Source: Pseudorhodoferax sp047601025 (GTDB lineage: Bacteria > Pseudomonadota > Gammaproteobacteria > Burkholderiales > Burkholderiaceae_C). From it: a stretch of DNA of 64,000 bases. Each line of letters begins with the position of its first letter. The stretch's first letter is position 1. The stretch spans positions 4,898,001 through 4,962,000 of the forward strand of contig NZ_JASGJZ010000001.1 in the NCBI RefSeq assembly GCF_047601025.1, given 5' to 3'. A program made the translations under genes and the position numbers. Below, piece after piece: positions 1 through 10,200 of this stretch. The notes under the pieces were generated by a model that was not told the origin of the DNA, did no database searches, and worked only from the letters and a program-made list of their open reading frames with translations.

Positions 1-540
1 CTGCATTCGCTGTCGCAGCACCTGGGCGTGCCCGACATCCGCTTCTGGATGGGCTTCTCGGACCACTACATCAACGTGTTCACGGTGCTGAACACCCTGG
101 GCCTGCTCTCGGAGCGGCCGGTGCGCACGGCCGAGGGCCTGGAGGTCGTGCCGCTGAAGGTGGTCAAGGCCGTGCTGCCCGACCCGGCCTCGCTGGCGCC
201 GACCTACCAGGGCCTGACCTGCATCGGCGACCTGGTGCGCGGCACGCGCGACGGCCGGCCGCACGAGGCGCTGCTCTACAACGTCTGCGACCACGCGGCC
301 TGCTACCGCGAGGTCGGCAGCCAGGCCATCGCCTACACCGCCGGCGTGCCGGCCGCCGCCACCGCGCGGCTGATCGCCGACGGCACCTGGGACACCGGCC
401 GCATGCACAACATCGAGGAGCTGCCGGTGCGGCCCTGGCTGGCGCTGCTGGAGCGCATGGGCCTGCCCAGCCGCATCCGCGACGCGGACGGCGACCGCAG
501 CCTGCTGGCGGCCCTGGCGCCGGCGTCGGCCGCCGCCTGA
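1..540 (+). CDS. Saccharopine dehydrogenase family protein, C-terminal part
   Basis: The open frame enters from the left edge, so only the last 179 residues are seen. The motif HNIEELPVRPWLALLERMGL near the end, and the preceding region with VGSQAIAYTAGVPAAATARLI, are typical of the C-terminal domain of the saccharopine / carboxynorspermidine dehydrogenase family, NADPH-linked oxidoreductases of lysine or polyamine metabolism. The Rossmann domain lies outside the window, so substrate cannot be assigned. It converges on the DUF3325 gene with about 20 bp between them. Confidence 0.8.
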   Translation: MHSLSQHLGVPDIRFWMGFSDHYINVFTVLNTLGLLSERPVRTAEGLEVVPLKVVKAVLPDPASLAPTYQGLTCIGDLVRGTRDGRPHEALLYNVCDHAACYREVGSQAIAYTAGVPAAATARLIADGTWDTGRMHNIEELPVRPWLALLERMGLPSRIRDADGDRSLLAALAPASAAA

Positions 541-561
541 CGGGGGCCCCCTCGCCGGCGC

Positions 562-897
562 CTACGGCGTGAGAAACAGCGCCGCCAGCACGCCGGCGGC
601 CAGCACCACGGCCGCCAGCAGCGGCAGCCGGCGCGGCCGGTAGGTCAGCAGCAGGCCCACGGGCAGCGCCGCGAAGCTGAGCACGCCGAGCCAGGCGACG
701 GCGGCGACGGCGCCGTGCCAGGCCGTGGCGCACCAGGCCAGCGCGACCAGCAGCAGCGCGATGCCGGCCAGCCGCGCGGCCCAGGCCGCACCGCGGCCGA
801 GCGGGCGGTCGAACACCTGCAGCTGGTGGCGCTCCATGGCCAGGCTCAGCGCGGCGAAGCCGGGCAGGCCGAAGGCCCAGGCGATCCAGGCGGTCAT
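562..897 (-). CDS. DUF3325 family membrane protein
   Basis: A 111-residue, very hydrophobic protein with about four predicted membrane segments and no soluble domain. Its start (ATG at 897) overlaps the stop of the PepSY gene by 4 nt (ATGA), so it is the last gene of a translationally coupled trio DUF3649-PepSY-DUF3325. This trio is commonly found beside TonB-dependent siderophore receptors in proteobacteria and is thought to take part in handling iron in the inner membrane. The family has no proven biochemical function. Confidence 0.8.
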   Translation of the reverse strand: MTAWIAWAFGLPGFAALSLAMERHQLQVFDRPLGRGAAWAARLAGIALLLVALAWCATAWHGAVAAVAWLGVLSFAALPVGLLLTYRPRRLPLLAAVVLAAGVLAALFLTP

Positions 898-2546
898 GGG
901 CTCTGCTCCTGCGCCTGCGGCACGGGCTGCGCCGGACGGCCGCCGCCGGCCGGGCGGCGCGCGGGAGCCGCGACGGGCGCGGTACCGCGCAGCTTCCAGG
1001 CGATGAAGCCGTGCACCGCGGCCAGGAACAGCACCACCAGGTCGAAGCCGGCGATGCTCCATTGCCCGCGCGCGATCGCCACCGGCAGCGGCGCGCCGCC
1101 GGTGGCCGCGTTCAGCAGCGGCAGCGCCGCGAAGGCCAGCGCCGCCAGCCCCATCAGCTCGGCCCAGGCGCGCCGGTGCGGGCGCAGCAGCGCGTGCAGC
1201 AGGCACAGCCCCCAGGCGGCGAAAAACACCTGGATCTCCGTGTCGGCCCGCCCCTGCAGCCCGGCCGGGAGCAGCCGGTTGGCCCAGAAGTAGGCCGCCA
1301 CGGCCACCGACAGGCCGGCCAGTGCGGCCACGTTCAGGATCTCCACGAGCCGGTGGCCGCGCGGCGTGCGGCCCAGCTTGCGCCGCTCCGGCAGCCGCTT
1401 GACCACCCACAGCACCATGCCCGAGCCGGCCATGACCGTGCCCAGCACGCCGGACAGGAACAGCAGCCAGCGCGTCGCCGGCCCGGCGAAATGCGCCAGG
1501 TGCGGCCCGGTGAACCAGTCGTAGAGCGTGCCGGCCGCGGACGGCGGGCGCGGCGGCGGCAGGCTGCGGGCCTCGCCGGTCGCGCCGTCGAACAGCAGCC
1601 GCTCGCTGCCGCCGCGGCCGGACAGGCTGTCGCTGCCGCCCTGGCGCAGCTCGACCGTGGCGCGCGTGGTGCCGGGGTTCTGCACCGTGATGCTGCCCAC
1701 GCCGTGCTCGGGCCAGCGCGCCTGCGCCAGCTGCAACATCGGCGCGATCGGCGCCAGCGGCGCGGCCCCGGGCGGCGCCTCGGCGCGGCGCCCGCCGCCC
1801 TCGCCCGGCCCCATGGCGCCGCCGCGGCGCTCGGCGAAGAAGGTGCGGGTGTCGCCCTGGTAGACGGCGTCGATGCCCCAGGGCATCAGCATGAACATCA
1901 GCAGCAGCAGGCCGCTGAAGGTGATCATCACGTGGAACGGCAGCGCCAGCACGGCGGTGGCGTTGTGCGCGTCCAGCCAGGAGCGCTGGCCCTTCTTCGG
2001 CCGGAAGGTGAAGAACTCGCTGAAGATCTTCTTGTGCGTGACCACGCCGGAGAGGATGGCCACGAACATGAACATCGTGGCGGTGCCGACGATCCAGCGG
2101 CCCCACACGCGCGGCATCGCGTACAGCTCGAAGTGGAAGCGGTACAGGAAGTTGCCGCCGCGCGTCTCGCGCACCTCGATCTTCTCGCCGGTGGCGGCGT
2201 CGAGCTGGGCGCGCTGCGTGCCGCCGCGGCCGGCGGCGGCGCCGGGCATGCGCCAGCTGGCCTGCACGGCGGTCTGGCGCGGGCCGGGCAGGTTCAGCGT
2301 CCAGCTGGCGGCGCCGGGCGCGAGCTGCTGCATCGCGTCGAGCGCGCGCTCGGCCGTGGCGACGGCCGGCCCCGGCACCGAGCGGTGCAGCTCGGGCCGC
2401 ATCCATTCGTCGACCTCGTCGACGAAGTAGCTCAGCGTGCCGGTGAAGAACACCGCGTACAGCAGCCAGCCCAGCAGCAGGCCGCTCCAGGTGTGCAGCC
2501 AGCTCATGGACTGGCGCAGGCCCTCGGGCTTGCCGTCGGGCCTCAT
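894..2546 (-). CDS. PepSY-associated TM helix protein (iron uptake accessory)
   Basis: A 550-residue inner-membrane protein of the PepSY_TM family. It opens with SMSWLHTWSGLLLGWLLYAV, the classic first helix with an intramembrane histidine. Further helix-associated histidines occur in VVTHKKIF and LDAHNATAVLALPFHVM, with large periplasmic loops and more helices in the C-terminal half. Family members are proposed to be heme-binding ferric-siderophore reductases or transport partners. The ATG at 2546 is chosen because it gives an ATGA overlap with DUF3649 upstream and starts just before the conserved helix; the longer open frame upstream lies inside DUF3649. Iron control is likely (Fur-like site near 3150), but no receptor gene is adjacent. 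Confidence 0.88.
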   Translation of the reverse strand: MRPDGKPEGLRQSMSWLHTWSGLLLGWLLYAVFFTGTLSYFVDEVDEWMRPELHRSVPGPAVATAERALDAMQQLAPGAASWTLNLPGPRQTAVQASWRMPGAAAGRGGTQRAQLDAATGEKIEVRETRGGNFLYRFHFELYAMPRVWGRWIVGTATMFMFVAILSGVVTHKKIFSEFFTFRPKKGQRSWLDAHNATAVLALPFHVMITFSGLLLLMFMLMPWGIDAVYQGDTRTFFAERRGGAMGPGEGGGRRAEAPPGAAPLAPIAPMLQLAQARWPEHGVGSITVQNPGTTRATVELRQGGSDSLSGRGGSERLLFDGATGEARSLPPPRPPSAAGTLYDWFTGPHLAHFAGPATRWLLFLSGVLGTVMAGSGMVLWVVKRLPERRKLGRTPRGHRLVEILNVAALAGLSVAVAAYFWANRLLPAGLQGRADTEIQVFFAAWGLCLLHALLRPHRRAWAELMGLAALAFAALPLLNAATGGAPLPVAIARGQWSIAGFDLVVLFLAAVHGFIAWKLRGTAPVAAPARRPAGGGRPAQPVPQAQEQSP

Positions 2547-2842
2547 GGCGTGGCCCCCCGCAGCGCCCAGGCCAGCGCGCCCAGCAGCAGCGCCGGCGCG
2601 GCGATGCCCAGCCAGGCGCGCCGCGCCGTGGCGCAGCCGAAGGCCCACATCGCGGCCACGGCCGCGGCGACGAAGGCCAGCATGGTGGCGGCCAGCGTGG
2701 CGTCGGCCCGGGCCATGCCGAGCCGTGCCAGGCCAAGGCCCAGTCCGGCGGCGGTGGCCGCGGCCAGCGCGTAGCCGCCGGCGACGGCGGCGGCGGTGCG
2801 CGACAGCACGGTCAGCCGGTAGCGCAGGGGCAGCGGTTTCAT
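2543..2842 (-). CDS. DUF3649 family membrane protein
   Basis: A 99-residue protein with three hydrophobic segments (RTAAAVAGGYALAAATAAG, ATMLAFVAAAVAAMWAFG, LGIAAPALLLGALAWAL), matching the small DUF3649 proteins that precede PepSY genes in siderophore-uptake loci. Its stop overlaps the PepSY start by 4 nt. It is the first gene of the coupled trio, so the operon promoter must lie in the roughly 300 bp upstream or near the Fur-like site at 3150. Function is unknown; an iron-uptake role is inferred from context. Confidence 0.78.
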   Translation of the reverse strand: MKPLPLRYRLTVLSRTAAAVAGGYALAAATAAGLGLGLARLGMARADATLAATMLAFVAAAVAAMWAFGCATARRAWLGIAAPALLLGALAWALRGATP

Positions 2843-3149
2843 CGGCGCACCTGCATCAGAAGCCGGCGGCCGGCATCGCGTGGAACGTGCGACCCGGCCC
2901 GTTGCCGGCCCGCGCGCCGCGTCGGGCATGCCGCCGCTGGCGGCCGGCGCGGGGGATTTCGGACGATGAACAGGACATGGATTCCTCCGGATGGACGATG
3001 GATCGGGAAGTGGCCAGGCGCCGGGCCCACGGCCGCACTCGGCACGGCGGCCGCAGCGCGAGACCAGTGGGCGATTGGAAAGGACAGGGCCCGCGCGGGG
3101 TACGGGCTCCGGGTCAGCCTGCCGCAGGGATGCGGCCACTTCAATAGTT

Positions 3150-3168
3150 GCGAATGATACGCATCTCT
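3150..3168. promoter_or_regulatory. Fur-box-like site
   Basis: The sequence AATGATACGCAT matches 10 of 12 bases of the core AATGATAATCAT of the Fur consensus, about 11 of 19 over the full box. It lies upstream of the DUF3649-PepSY-DUF3325 operon, where iron control is expected. The match is moderate and the site is about 310 bp from the DUF3649 start codon. Confidence 0.45.
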
Positions 3169-3227
3169 ACAGATACCATTCCGTCAACCTGGGACAGCGC
3201 CGTGGCGCCAGCACAACGCCCGGGCCG

Positions 3228-3325
3228 GGCACCGGGCACCAGGCACCAGGCACCAGGCACCAGGCACCAGGCACCAGGCACCAGGCATCAGGCATCAGGC
3301 ATCAGGCATCAGGCATCAGGCATCC
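3228..3325. repeat. Tandem heptamer repeat, 14 units (GGCACCA / GGCATCA)
   Basis: Fourteen uninterrupted 7-bp units span 98 bp: one GGCACCG, seven GGCACCA, five GGCATCA and one GGCATCC. The change of one base between the first and second block suggests expansion of two sub-families in turn. It is 53 bp upstream of the CoA-transferase start. Because the unit is not a multiple of three, it is unlikely to be coding and is a candidate length-variable locus. Confidence 0.95.
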
Positions 3326-3378
3326 GGGCTGCAGGCTGCGGTAGATTGCGGCCCCCACCCAACCCTGCACCACCACGC

Positions 3379-4257
3379 ATGACCGCTCCCGCCCGCACGC
3401 CCCGCCCCCTGGCCGGCGTGCGCATCCTGAGCCTGGCGCTGAACCTGCCTGGCCCGGCCGCGCTGATGCGCTGCCGCGCCATGGGTGCGCGCTGCACCAA
3501 GCTGGAGCCGCCCGCCGGCGATCCGATGGCCGCGTACTCGCCGGCCGCCTACGCGCAGCTGCACGAGGGCGTGCGCGTGCGGCAGGCCGACCTCAAGAGC
3601 GACGCCGGCCAGCGCATGCTGCAGCGCGCACTGGCGCGCGCCGACGTGCTGCTCACCTCGTTCCGCCCTTCGGCGCTGGCGCGGCTGGGCCTGTCCTGGC
3701 GCGCGCTGCACAAGGCCCATCCGCAGCTGTCGCAGGTGGCCATCGTCGGCGCGCCCGGCGCGCGCGCCGAGGAGCCGGGCCACGACCTGACCTACCAGGC
3801 CGAGCACGGCCTGGTGGACGGCCTGGCGCTGCCGCCCTCCCTGTACGCCGACATGGGCGGCGCGCTGGCCGCCAGCGAGGCCGTGCTGCAGGCCCAACTG
3901 CTGCGCGCGGCCAAGGGCCGCGGGGTGTTCCTGGAGGTCGCGCTGACGGATGCGGCCGGCTTCATGGCGCTGCCGCGCGGCTGGGGGCTGACGACGCCGG
4001 AGGGCCTGGTCGGCGGCGCGCACGCCGGCTACCGCGTCTACCCCTGCAAGGACGGCCGCGTGGCCCTGGCCACGCTGGAACCGCATTTCGCACGCGCGCT
4101 GTGCGCCGCGGCCGGCGTGGCCGACGCCTCGCGCGCCGGCATGCTGGCGCCGGCCACGCGCCAGGCCGTCGCCGCCTTCCTGGCCACGCGCACGCGCCGG
4201 CAGCTGGACGCGCTGGCGCGCGCGCAGGACCTGCCGCTGCACCTGCTGCCGCGCTGA
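3379..4257 (+). CDS. CaiB/BaiF family CoA-transferase, short form
   Basis: A 292-residue class III CoA-transferase. The N-terminus LAGVRILSLALNLPGPAALM, the segment KLEPPAGDPM, and LADVLLTSFRPSALARLGL-like sequence are diagnostic. SLYADMGGALAASEAVL carries the acidic residue position expected for the covalent aspartyl-CoA intermediate. Family members usually have 370-450 residues; this one ends after the first large domain and a short tail, a recognised short variant, but activity is not certain. The ATG at 3379 is chosen because it directly precedes the conserved LAGVRIL motif; the longer frame reads through the heptamer repeat. No pathway neighbours reveal the acyl substrate. Confidence 0.85.
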   Translation: MTAPARTPRPLAGVRILSLALNLPGPAALMRCRAMGARCTKLEPPAGDPMAAYSPAAYAQLHEGVRVRQADLKSDAGQRMLQRALARADVLLTSFRPSALARLGLSWRALHKAHPQLSQVAIVGAPGARAEEPGHDLTYQAEHGLVDGLALPPSLYADMGGALAASEAVLQAQLLRAAKGRGVFLEVALTDAAGFMALPRGWGLTTPEGLVGGAHAGYRVYPCKDGRVALATLEPHFARALCAAAGVADASRAGMLAPATRQAVAAFLATRTRRQLDALARAQDLPLHLLPR

Positions 4258-4279
4258 GTCCCGCCCGCGCCGGGGCGCT

Positions 4280-5353
4280 TCAGCCCAGTCGCAGCCAGTG
4301 GTTGTCCAGCCGCAGGCCGCGCACCGCCAGGCTGTCCGCGCCATGCAGCGCGCCGCCCTGGCCGCCGGCCCACAGCCCGCCGTCGCCGCCGGCCAGCGCG
4401 CAGGCCTCGGCCAGCGGCGTGAAGCCCTGCCAGCGGCCGTCCGCGCCGTAGCGGGCGAAGCCGTCCACGCGCGGGCAGCTGACGGCGAAGCCGGCGCCGG
4501 TCCAGGCGATGTCGCCACCGTAGCCGGCCAGCGGCCGCGGCGCGTCGGCCGTGCGCAGCGTGCGGCCGTCGAACAGCGCCAGCAGCGGCGCCGCCTGGCG
4601 CGCGGCGGCGTCGGCATGCTCGGCCTGCAGCGCGATGCCCAGCAGGCCGCGCGGCCCCCAGGCGATGTGGCGCAGGCTCAGGCGCTGGTCGGCCAGGCGC
4701 CACTGGCCCTGCAGCGTCCCGTCCCGCGTGTCCAGGCGCACGAGCGAGGCGTCCATGCGCTCCAGCCCGATCTTCAGCCGGCCGGTCTCGGGCAGCGTGG
4801 GGATGCCGCCGTTGGCCACGACGAGGCTGCCGTCGGCGGCCAGCAGCAGCTCGTGCGGGTCCATGCCGTGGGTCGGCCATTCGGCCTGCTTCTCCAGCGT
4901 GGCGGCGTCGCGCACGCCGACCAGGCCAGCGCCGGTCTCCAGGTCGGTCTCGGTGGTGTAGAGGCGCCGGCCGTCACGGCTGGCGATCACGTGGCCGTTG
5001 AAGGCGCGGTCGGGCTCGATCCAGGCAGTCTGCGGCTCGTCGTCGCCGGGCGTCCAGCGCAGCAGCCAGTCGCCGGGGCGGCGCGCCACGGCCAGCACCG
5101 TGCTGCCGCGCTCGGCCAGCAGGCCGTGCGCGCGGGTGGGCACCTCCAGCGCCTGGGCGACGGCCAGCGCGCCGGGCCGCATGGCCAGCAGGCCGATCTG
5201 GTAGCGGGCGGCCTCGAGCGTGCCGACAGGTTCGCACTGCCAGGCGGCCAGCAGCCGCGCCGCGGGCGCGGCCCAGCCCGGCCGGGCCAGCGCGGCCAGG
5301 CCGAGCGCCAGCCAGGCGCGGCGCGGCAGCACCGGCTCAATCCCCGTCGGCAT
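4280..5353 (-). CDS. DUF1513 domain periplasmic protein
   Basis: A 357-residue protein with a twin-arginine-like leader (LPRRAWLALGLAALARPGWA), followed by a repeat-rich beta-propeller-like domain with HGLLAERGSTVLAVARRPGD and GMDPHELLLAADGSLVVANG, typical of DUF1513. It is the last gene of the imelysin / di-haem oxidoreductase / imelysin / DUF1513 operon, a set that recurs in Pseudomonas and Burkholderiales and is iron-responsive. Its start overlaps the imelysin gene by 17 nt. Role inferred: periplasmic partner in metal acquisition; no reaction is known. Confidence 0.85.
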   Translation of the reverse strand: MPTGIEPVLPRRAWLALGLAALARPGWAAPAARLLAAWQCEPVGTLEAARYQIGLLAMRPGALAVAQALEVPTRAHGLLAERGSTVLAVARRPGDWLLRWTPGDDEPQTAWIEPDRAFNGHVIASRDGRRLYTTETDLETGAGLVGVRDAATLEKQAEWPTHGMDPHELLLAADGSLVVANGGIPTLPETGRLKIGLERMDASLVRLDTRDGTLQGQWRLADQRLSLRHIAWGPRGLLGIALQAEHADAAARQAAPLLALFDGRTLRTADAPRPLAGYGGDIAWTGAGFAVSCPRVDGFARYGADGRWQGFTPLAEACALAGGDGGLWAGGQGGALHGADSLAVRGLRLDNHWLRLG

Positions 5354-6430
5354 CGGAGAACCCGATCCGGATGTCCAGCGCCGGCGCCAGCTCGGCCTCG
5401 GCCAGCTGCTTGAGGCCGCCGACGGCCCGGGCCGCGGCCTGCACGCTGGCGGCCGCCTCCGGGCGGGCCGCGGCGACGGCGGTGCCGGCCGCGCCGACGG
5501 CGGCGGCCCAGCGGTCGGCCAGCGGGTTCAGGCCGCGGCCGCGCATGTAGGTCTCCAGCGCCACCAGGTCGGCGCCAGGCTGCGGGATCGCGTCGTCCGT
5601 GGCGACGGCCAGCGTGCGCAGCGCCTCCCAGTGCGCGGCCCAGGCCTGCGCCGTGAGGCCGCTGGCGGCACGCGGATAGGCCGGCGGCTTGCCCTTGGGC
5701 GCGCTCTTGAGCGGCTTGTCCATGAAGGGCCAGCGCAGCCGCTCCACGCCGCCGATCCACTGGTTCACCAGCTCGGACATGGCGACGGCCGCGGCCTGCG
5801 CGGCATCCTCGTCGTCGGGATCGGGCGACGCGGCGGCCAGCGCGGCGAAGGCCTGCTCCAGCGCCCGGGCCTCGGCCAGAAGGTGGGCGCCCAGGAGTTC
5901 CGCGTAGCGGCAGGCCGGCGCGCCCGCCCCCGCGGTAGGCGCGCCGGAAGGCGGCTGGCTCCACAGCAGCCATTCCAGCGCCGGCAGGCCCTTGGCCGGC
6001 GTGCCGACGCGCTCCAGCGCCGCCAGGTCGGCCGGCGCGGCGGCGATGGCGCGGCGCACCAGTTCGGGCCGCCTCGGCATGAAGTCGATCTGGCGCACCG
6101 AGCGGCGCTGCAGCAGCGGCCCGACCGAGACCGCCGACAGCCGCGCGAACGCCAGCATGGCCTCGCCCCAGGCGGCGCGCGCGGCCTGCAGCGCGGCCGC
6201 GTCGCCGGCGCGGCACTGGGCGGACAGCGCCTCGGCCAGCGCCTGCGCGCGCTGCGCGAAATCGCGCGCGCGCGGCGCGTACCAGCGGCGCCAGGCGCCC
6301 TGCATGAAGGCCGGCGGGCCGTAGAACGGCAACGCCACGTTGGCCGGCACGCGCTGGGCCAGAGCCGGCGCCGCGGCGCACGCCAGGCCGGCCAGCATCA
6401 TCAGGCGCCTGCGCGCCGCATCGATCGCCA

Positions 6431-6431
<1 letters not shown>
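5337..6431 (-). CDS. Imelysin family protein (second copy of operon)
   Basis: A 364-residue exported helical protein with signal peptide MLAGLACAAAPALA. The imelysin core segment GLPALEWLLW is present, but the histidine of the usual GxHxxE metal motif is replaced by proline, as is common in the second imelysin of such operons. Imelysins are periplasmic proteins related to EfeO/EfeM and are linked to iron uptake. The ATG at 6431 overlaps the stop of the di-haem gene (TGATG), which fixes the start. It probably works with the upstream paralogue rather than replacing it. Confidence 0.88.
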
Positions 6432-7863
<1,432 letters not shown>

Positions 7864-7864
<1 letters not shown>

Positions 7865-9060
7865 CAGGGCTGGACCAGCGTCAGCTGCGTGATGCCGATC
7901 GCCCCGGCGGCCTCGACGATGTCCTTGGACTGCTGCGTCAGGCTGTCGATGGTCTGCTGGATCTTGGCGCGGCCGGGGTTGCCGACCTTGATGGACTGGT
8001 CGAACGGCGCGGGAATGGCCTCGGCCGCCTCGACCGAGGCAGCGATCTGCCGCGTCGTGCGCTCGGCCAGCGCGGCGTCGCGCGCGGACACCAGGTCGCG
8101 CAGGCCCGGCCCCACCAGCACGCGGCCGTCGCGGCGCTTGTAGCGGCCCAGCCAGACGTTCTGGATGCCGGTGGCGTTGGCCACGGCGTCGCGGTGCGTG
8201 TTGTCGGAGAAGCAGGAGTGCTCGTCCTCCTGGTCCTGGCTGGCCAGCGCGACCTCCAGCCGCTCGCCGGCCAGTTCGCCGCGCGACAGCGAGCCCAGGC
8301 CCACCAGCATCTTGCGCACCGACTCCATGCCGCCGCGCTCGAAGCGCGCGCGGTAGTTCTTCGGCTGGTCCGGCGCCCAGGCGCGGGCCAGGAAGCGCAG
8401 GTCGTCGACCAGCAGCTCGGTCACCACGCGCAGGTACTGGCGGCGGCGGTCGGCGTTGGGCTTGCCGCCGTCGACGAAGTCGGTGTAGGGGCGCGCGCCG
8501 GGGCCGGTGTCCGACAGGTCCTGGCCCCACAGCAGGAACTCGATCGCGTGCCAGCCGCTGGCGATGTTCTCCTCGCCGTCGCGCTCGTTCAAGGCCGACA
8601 GCTGCTTCTTCGTGATCGGCAGCTTGCGGTTGTTGACGATGCCGGCCTGCGGCGCATCGACCACGCCGTCGACGTAGGACTCGTCCATCGGCCAGGAATT
8701 GAGGCGGCCCTCGGGGCCGTTGTCGTCGTCGATCGGGCCGCCGTAGAAGCGGAAGGCCTCGGTCTGGCCGTAGAACTCGCGCGCGGCCAGCCAGGCCTTG
8801 CGCGCGGCGTCCAGGCTGTCCTGCGAGGGCTTGTTCAGGAACGCCCGGATCGCGGCCTGCATGACCAGCGCCTCGGCCAGCGTGTCCTCGTAGCTTGCGC
8901 TGACCAGCGCGGCATGGTGGCGCACGACGCGCGCGACCTCGGCCTGCGCGACGGGCGGCTGTGCCGCCGCGGGCGCTGCCGCGGGTGTCTGTGCGAAGGC
9001 CGGCACGGCGGCAGCGCCGCAGGCGGCGGCCAGCATCCAGGCGATGGCGTGTTGTTTCAA
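7864..9060 (-). CDS. Imelysin family protein with intact HxxE motif
   Basis: A 398-residue protein with a clear signal peptide (MLAAACGAAAVPAFAQ). It contains GWHAIEFLLWGQDL, the GxHxxE signature of imelysin / EfeM-type metal-binding proteins, and the conserved LNSWPMDESYVDGV segment. It is the first gene of a four-gene operon. A strong Fur-box-like sequence lies 44-62 bp upstream of the start, so iron-starvation expression is likely. Inferred role: periplasmic iron binding and delivery. Confidence 0.92.
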
Positions 9061-9103
9061 GGCATGGCCTCTTCGAAATGGTGATCCAGTCGATTCTAGA
9101 TGC

Positions 9104-9122
9104 CTAGATGCGAATCGTTATC
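9104..9122. promoter_or_regulatory. Fur-box-like site upstream of imelysin operon
   Basis: AATCGTTATC matches 9 of 10 bases of the right half of the Fur consensus (AATCATTATC), and the left half adds three matches, about 12 of 19 in all. It sits 44 bp upstream of the first imelysin gene, the expected position for Fur repression. Confidence 0.6.
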
Positions 9123-9203
9123 ACGCTGGCCGTGCCCGACGCCCCCGCGCGCGGGAGGCACCGCACGGGCGGCCTTCCTCGCCCCGCCGCGCCGGAAGCG
9201 CGT

Positions 9204-10187
9204 TCAGTACGAGAACTCGAAGGCCATCAGCGAGACCGAGATCTCGCCGTGGCCGTGCAGCCGGATCGACAGCGTCTGGTAGGCCGGATCGATCACGCCG
9301 TCCTCGATCGCGAACAGCTGGTTGTAGGGGGCGCCCTGAATCGTCTGCCTGAGCAGTTCCTTGCGCTGGTGGGTGCCGGTGGCGGGATCGAAGCCGCCGC
9401 GGATCAGCGCCACGTCCAGGCCAGCGGCGTTGTCGACGCCGGCGATGCGGAACTGCAGCAGCCGCCGCGCGCCGAACGGCACCACGATGCCCATCGCGCC
9501 ACCGGCGCCCCTGGTGTTCTTCTCGCCACTGGGCAGCTTGCTGAACGAACGCGCCTCGGTCACGCCCAGGCGGAACGGCGGCGGCAGCTCCTGGGTGCTG
9601 TCGGCCTCGCGCTCCAGCGCCACGCCGCGGAACGGCAAGGCCATCCAGCCGCGCCGCAGGCTGTCGTCGAGCGCGGCGACGTTGACCGACCCCGGCAGCA
9701 ACCGCGAGCGGGCGCGGCGCACGCCGGACTCGTCCAGGCTGGCGGGATCGATCCTGCCGGCCGCGTCCAGCTGCAGTCCGCCCAGCACCAGCGCGCCGTC
9801 CTCGGCCGGCTCGTCGCTGACGCCGACCACGGCGCGGCTGTCGATGCGGTTGGCGTGCTCGCGCTCGCCGGCGGCATCGTCGCGCACGGCCAGCGTCACG
9901 CGCAGCCGCGTCTGCGCCGGCAGGTCCGCCAGGTCCAGCACCACCGGCTGGCGGATCTCGATCTCGCGGCCGCGCGCGTCCACCGCGCAGCCCGGCTCGA
10001 CCGTGAGCTGCGTGTCGCCGCTGCGGCGCAGCTCCAGGCCGCGGACCAGGCCCCAGTCGTGCATCAGCAGGTTGTGCCGGTGCCGCGCCTGGCGGTGGTA
10101 GCGCTGCTCGGCGATGAAGTCCTCGGCCTGCAGGAGCTGCCCGTCGAAATAGGCCGGCCGGCTGTCGATCTTGAGGGTCTTGCGCAT
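9204..10187 (-). CDS. eCIS-associated protein at fibre position (FDGQLL family)
   Basis: A 327-residue protein, last gene of the eCIS structural operon. Residues about 13-60 carry FDGQLLQAEDF followed by an Arg/His-rich helix and MHDWGLVRGLEL, a motif set I recognise in uncharacterised proteins encoded beside phage-tail-like clusters. The C-terminal half has a beta-rich look with FRIAGVDNAAGLDVALIRGG and LSIRLHGHGEISVSLMAFEF. Its place after the gpI-like gene is where a tail fibre or receptor-binding protein lies in Afp/PVC loci, so an external baseplate or fibre role is inferred from order only. The start is supported by an AAAGGA ribosome site 7-8 nt upstream. Confidence 0.6.
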   Translation of the reverse strand: MRKTLKIDSRPAYFDGQLLQAEDFIAEQRYHRQARHRHNLLMHDWGLVRGLELRRSGDTQLTVEPGCAVDARGREIEIRQPVVLDLADLPAQTRLRVTLAVRDDAAGEREHANRIDSRAVVGVSDEPAEDGALVLGGLQLDAAGRIDPASLDESGVRRARSRLLPGSVNVAALDDSLRRGWMALPFRGVALEREADSTQELPPPFRLGVTEARSFSKLPSGEKNTRGAGGAMGIVVPFGARRLLQFRIAGVDNAAGLDVALIRGGFDPATGTHQRKELLRQTIQGAPYNQLFAIEDGVIDPAYQTLSIRLHGHGEISVSLMAFEFSY

Positions 10188-10200
10188 GGTGGGGGTCCTT

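Larger units (their letters stand above)
2843..3378. other. 536-bp intergenic region between divergent genes
   Basis: No convincing gene lies here; the short open frames on either strand are arginine-rich and match no family I know. The stretch holds a Fur-box-like sequence (3150-3168), a 14-unit heptamer tandem repeat (3228-3325) and presumably the divergent promoters of the DUF3649 operon (minus) and the CoA-transferase gene (plus). The distance from the Fur-like site to the DUF3649 start implies a leader of about 300 nt if that is the promoter. Confidence 0.5.

Noticed and set aside
2839..3144. Small minus-strand ORFs upstream of DUF3649 (60-101 codons)
   Set aside because: Arg/Pro/Ala-rich with no ribosome site or family signature; more likely leader DNA.
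3228..3325. CRISPR array
   Set aside because: 7-bp units with no spacers; a simple tandem repeat. The 63-bp array at 21626-21846 likewise has no spacers.
3148..3378. N-terminal extension of the CoA-transferase through the heptamer repeat
   Set aside because: It would encode a repetitive Gly-Thr-Arg-His-Gln-Ala-Pro tract with no parallel in the family; the ATG at 3379 abuts the conserved motif.
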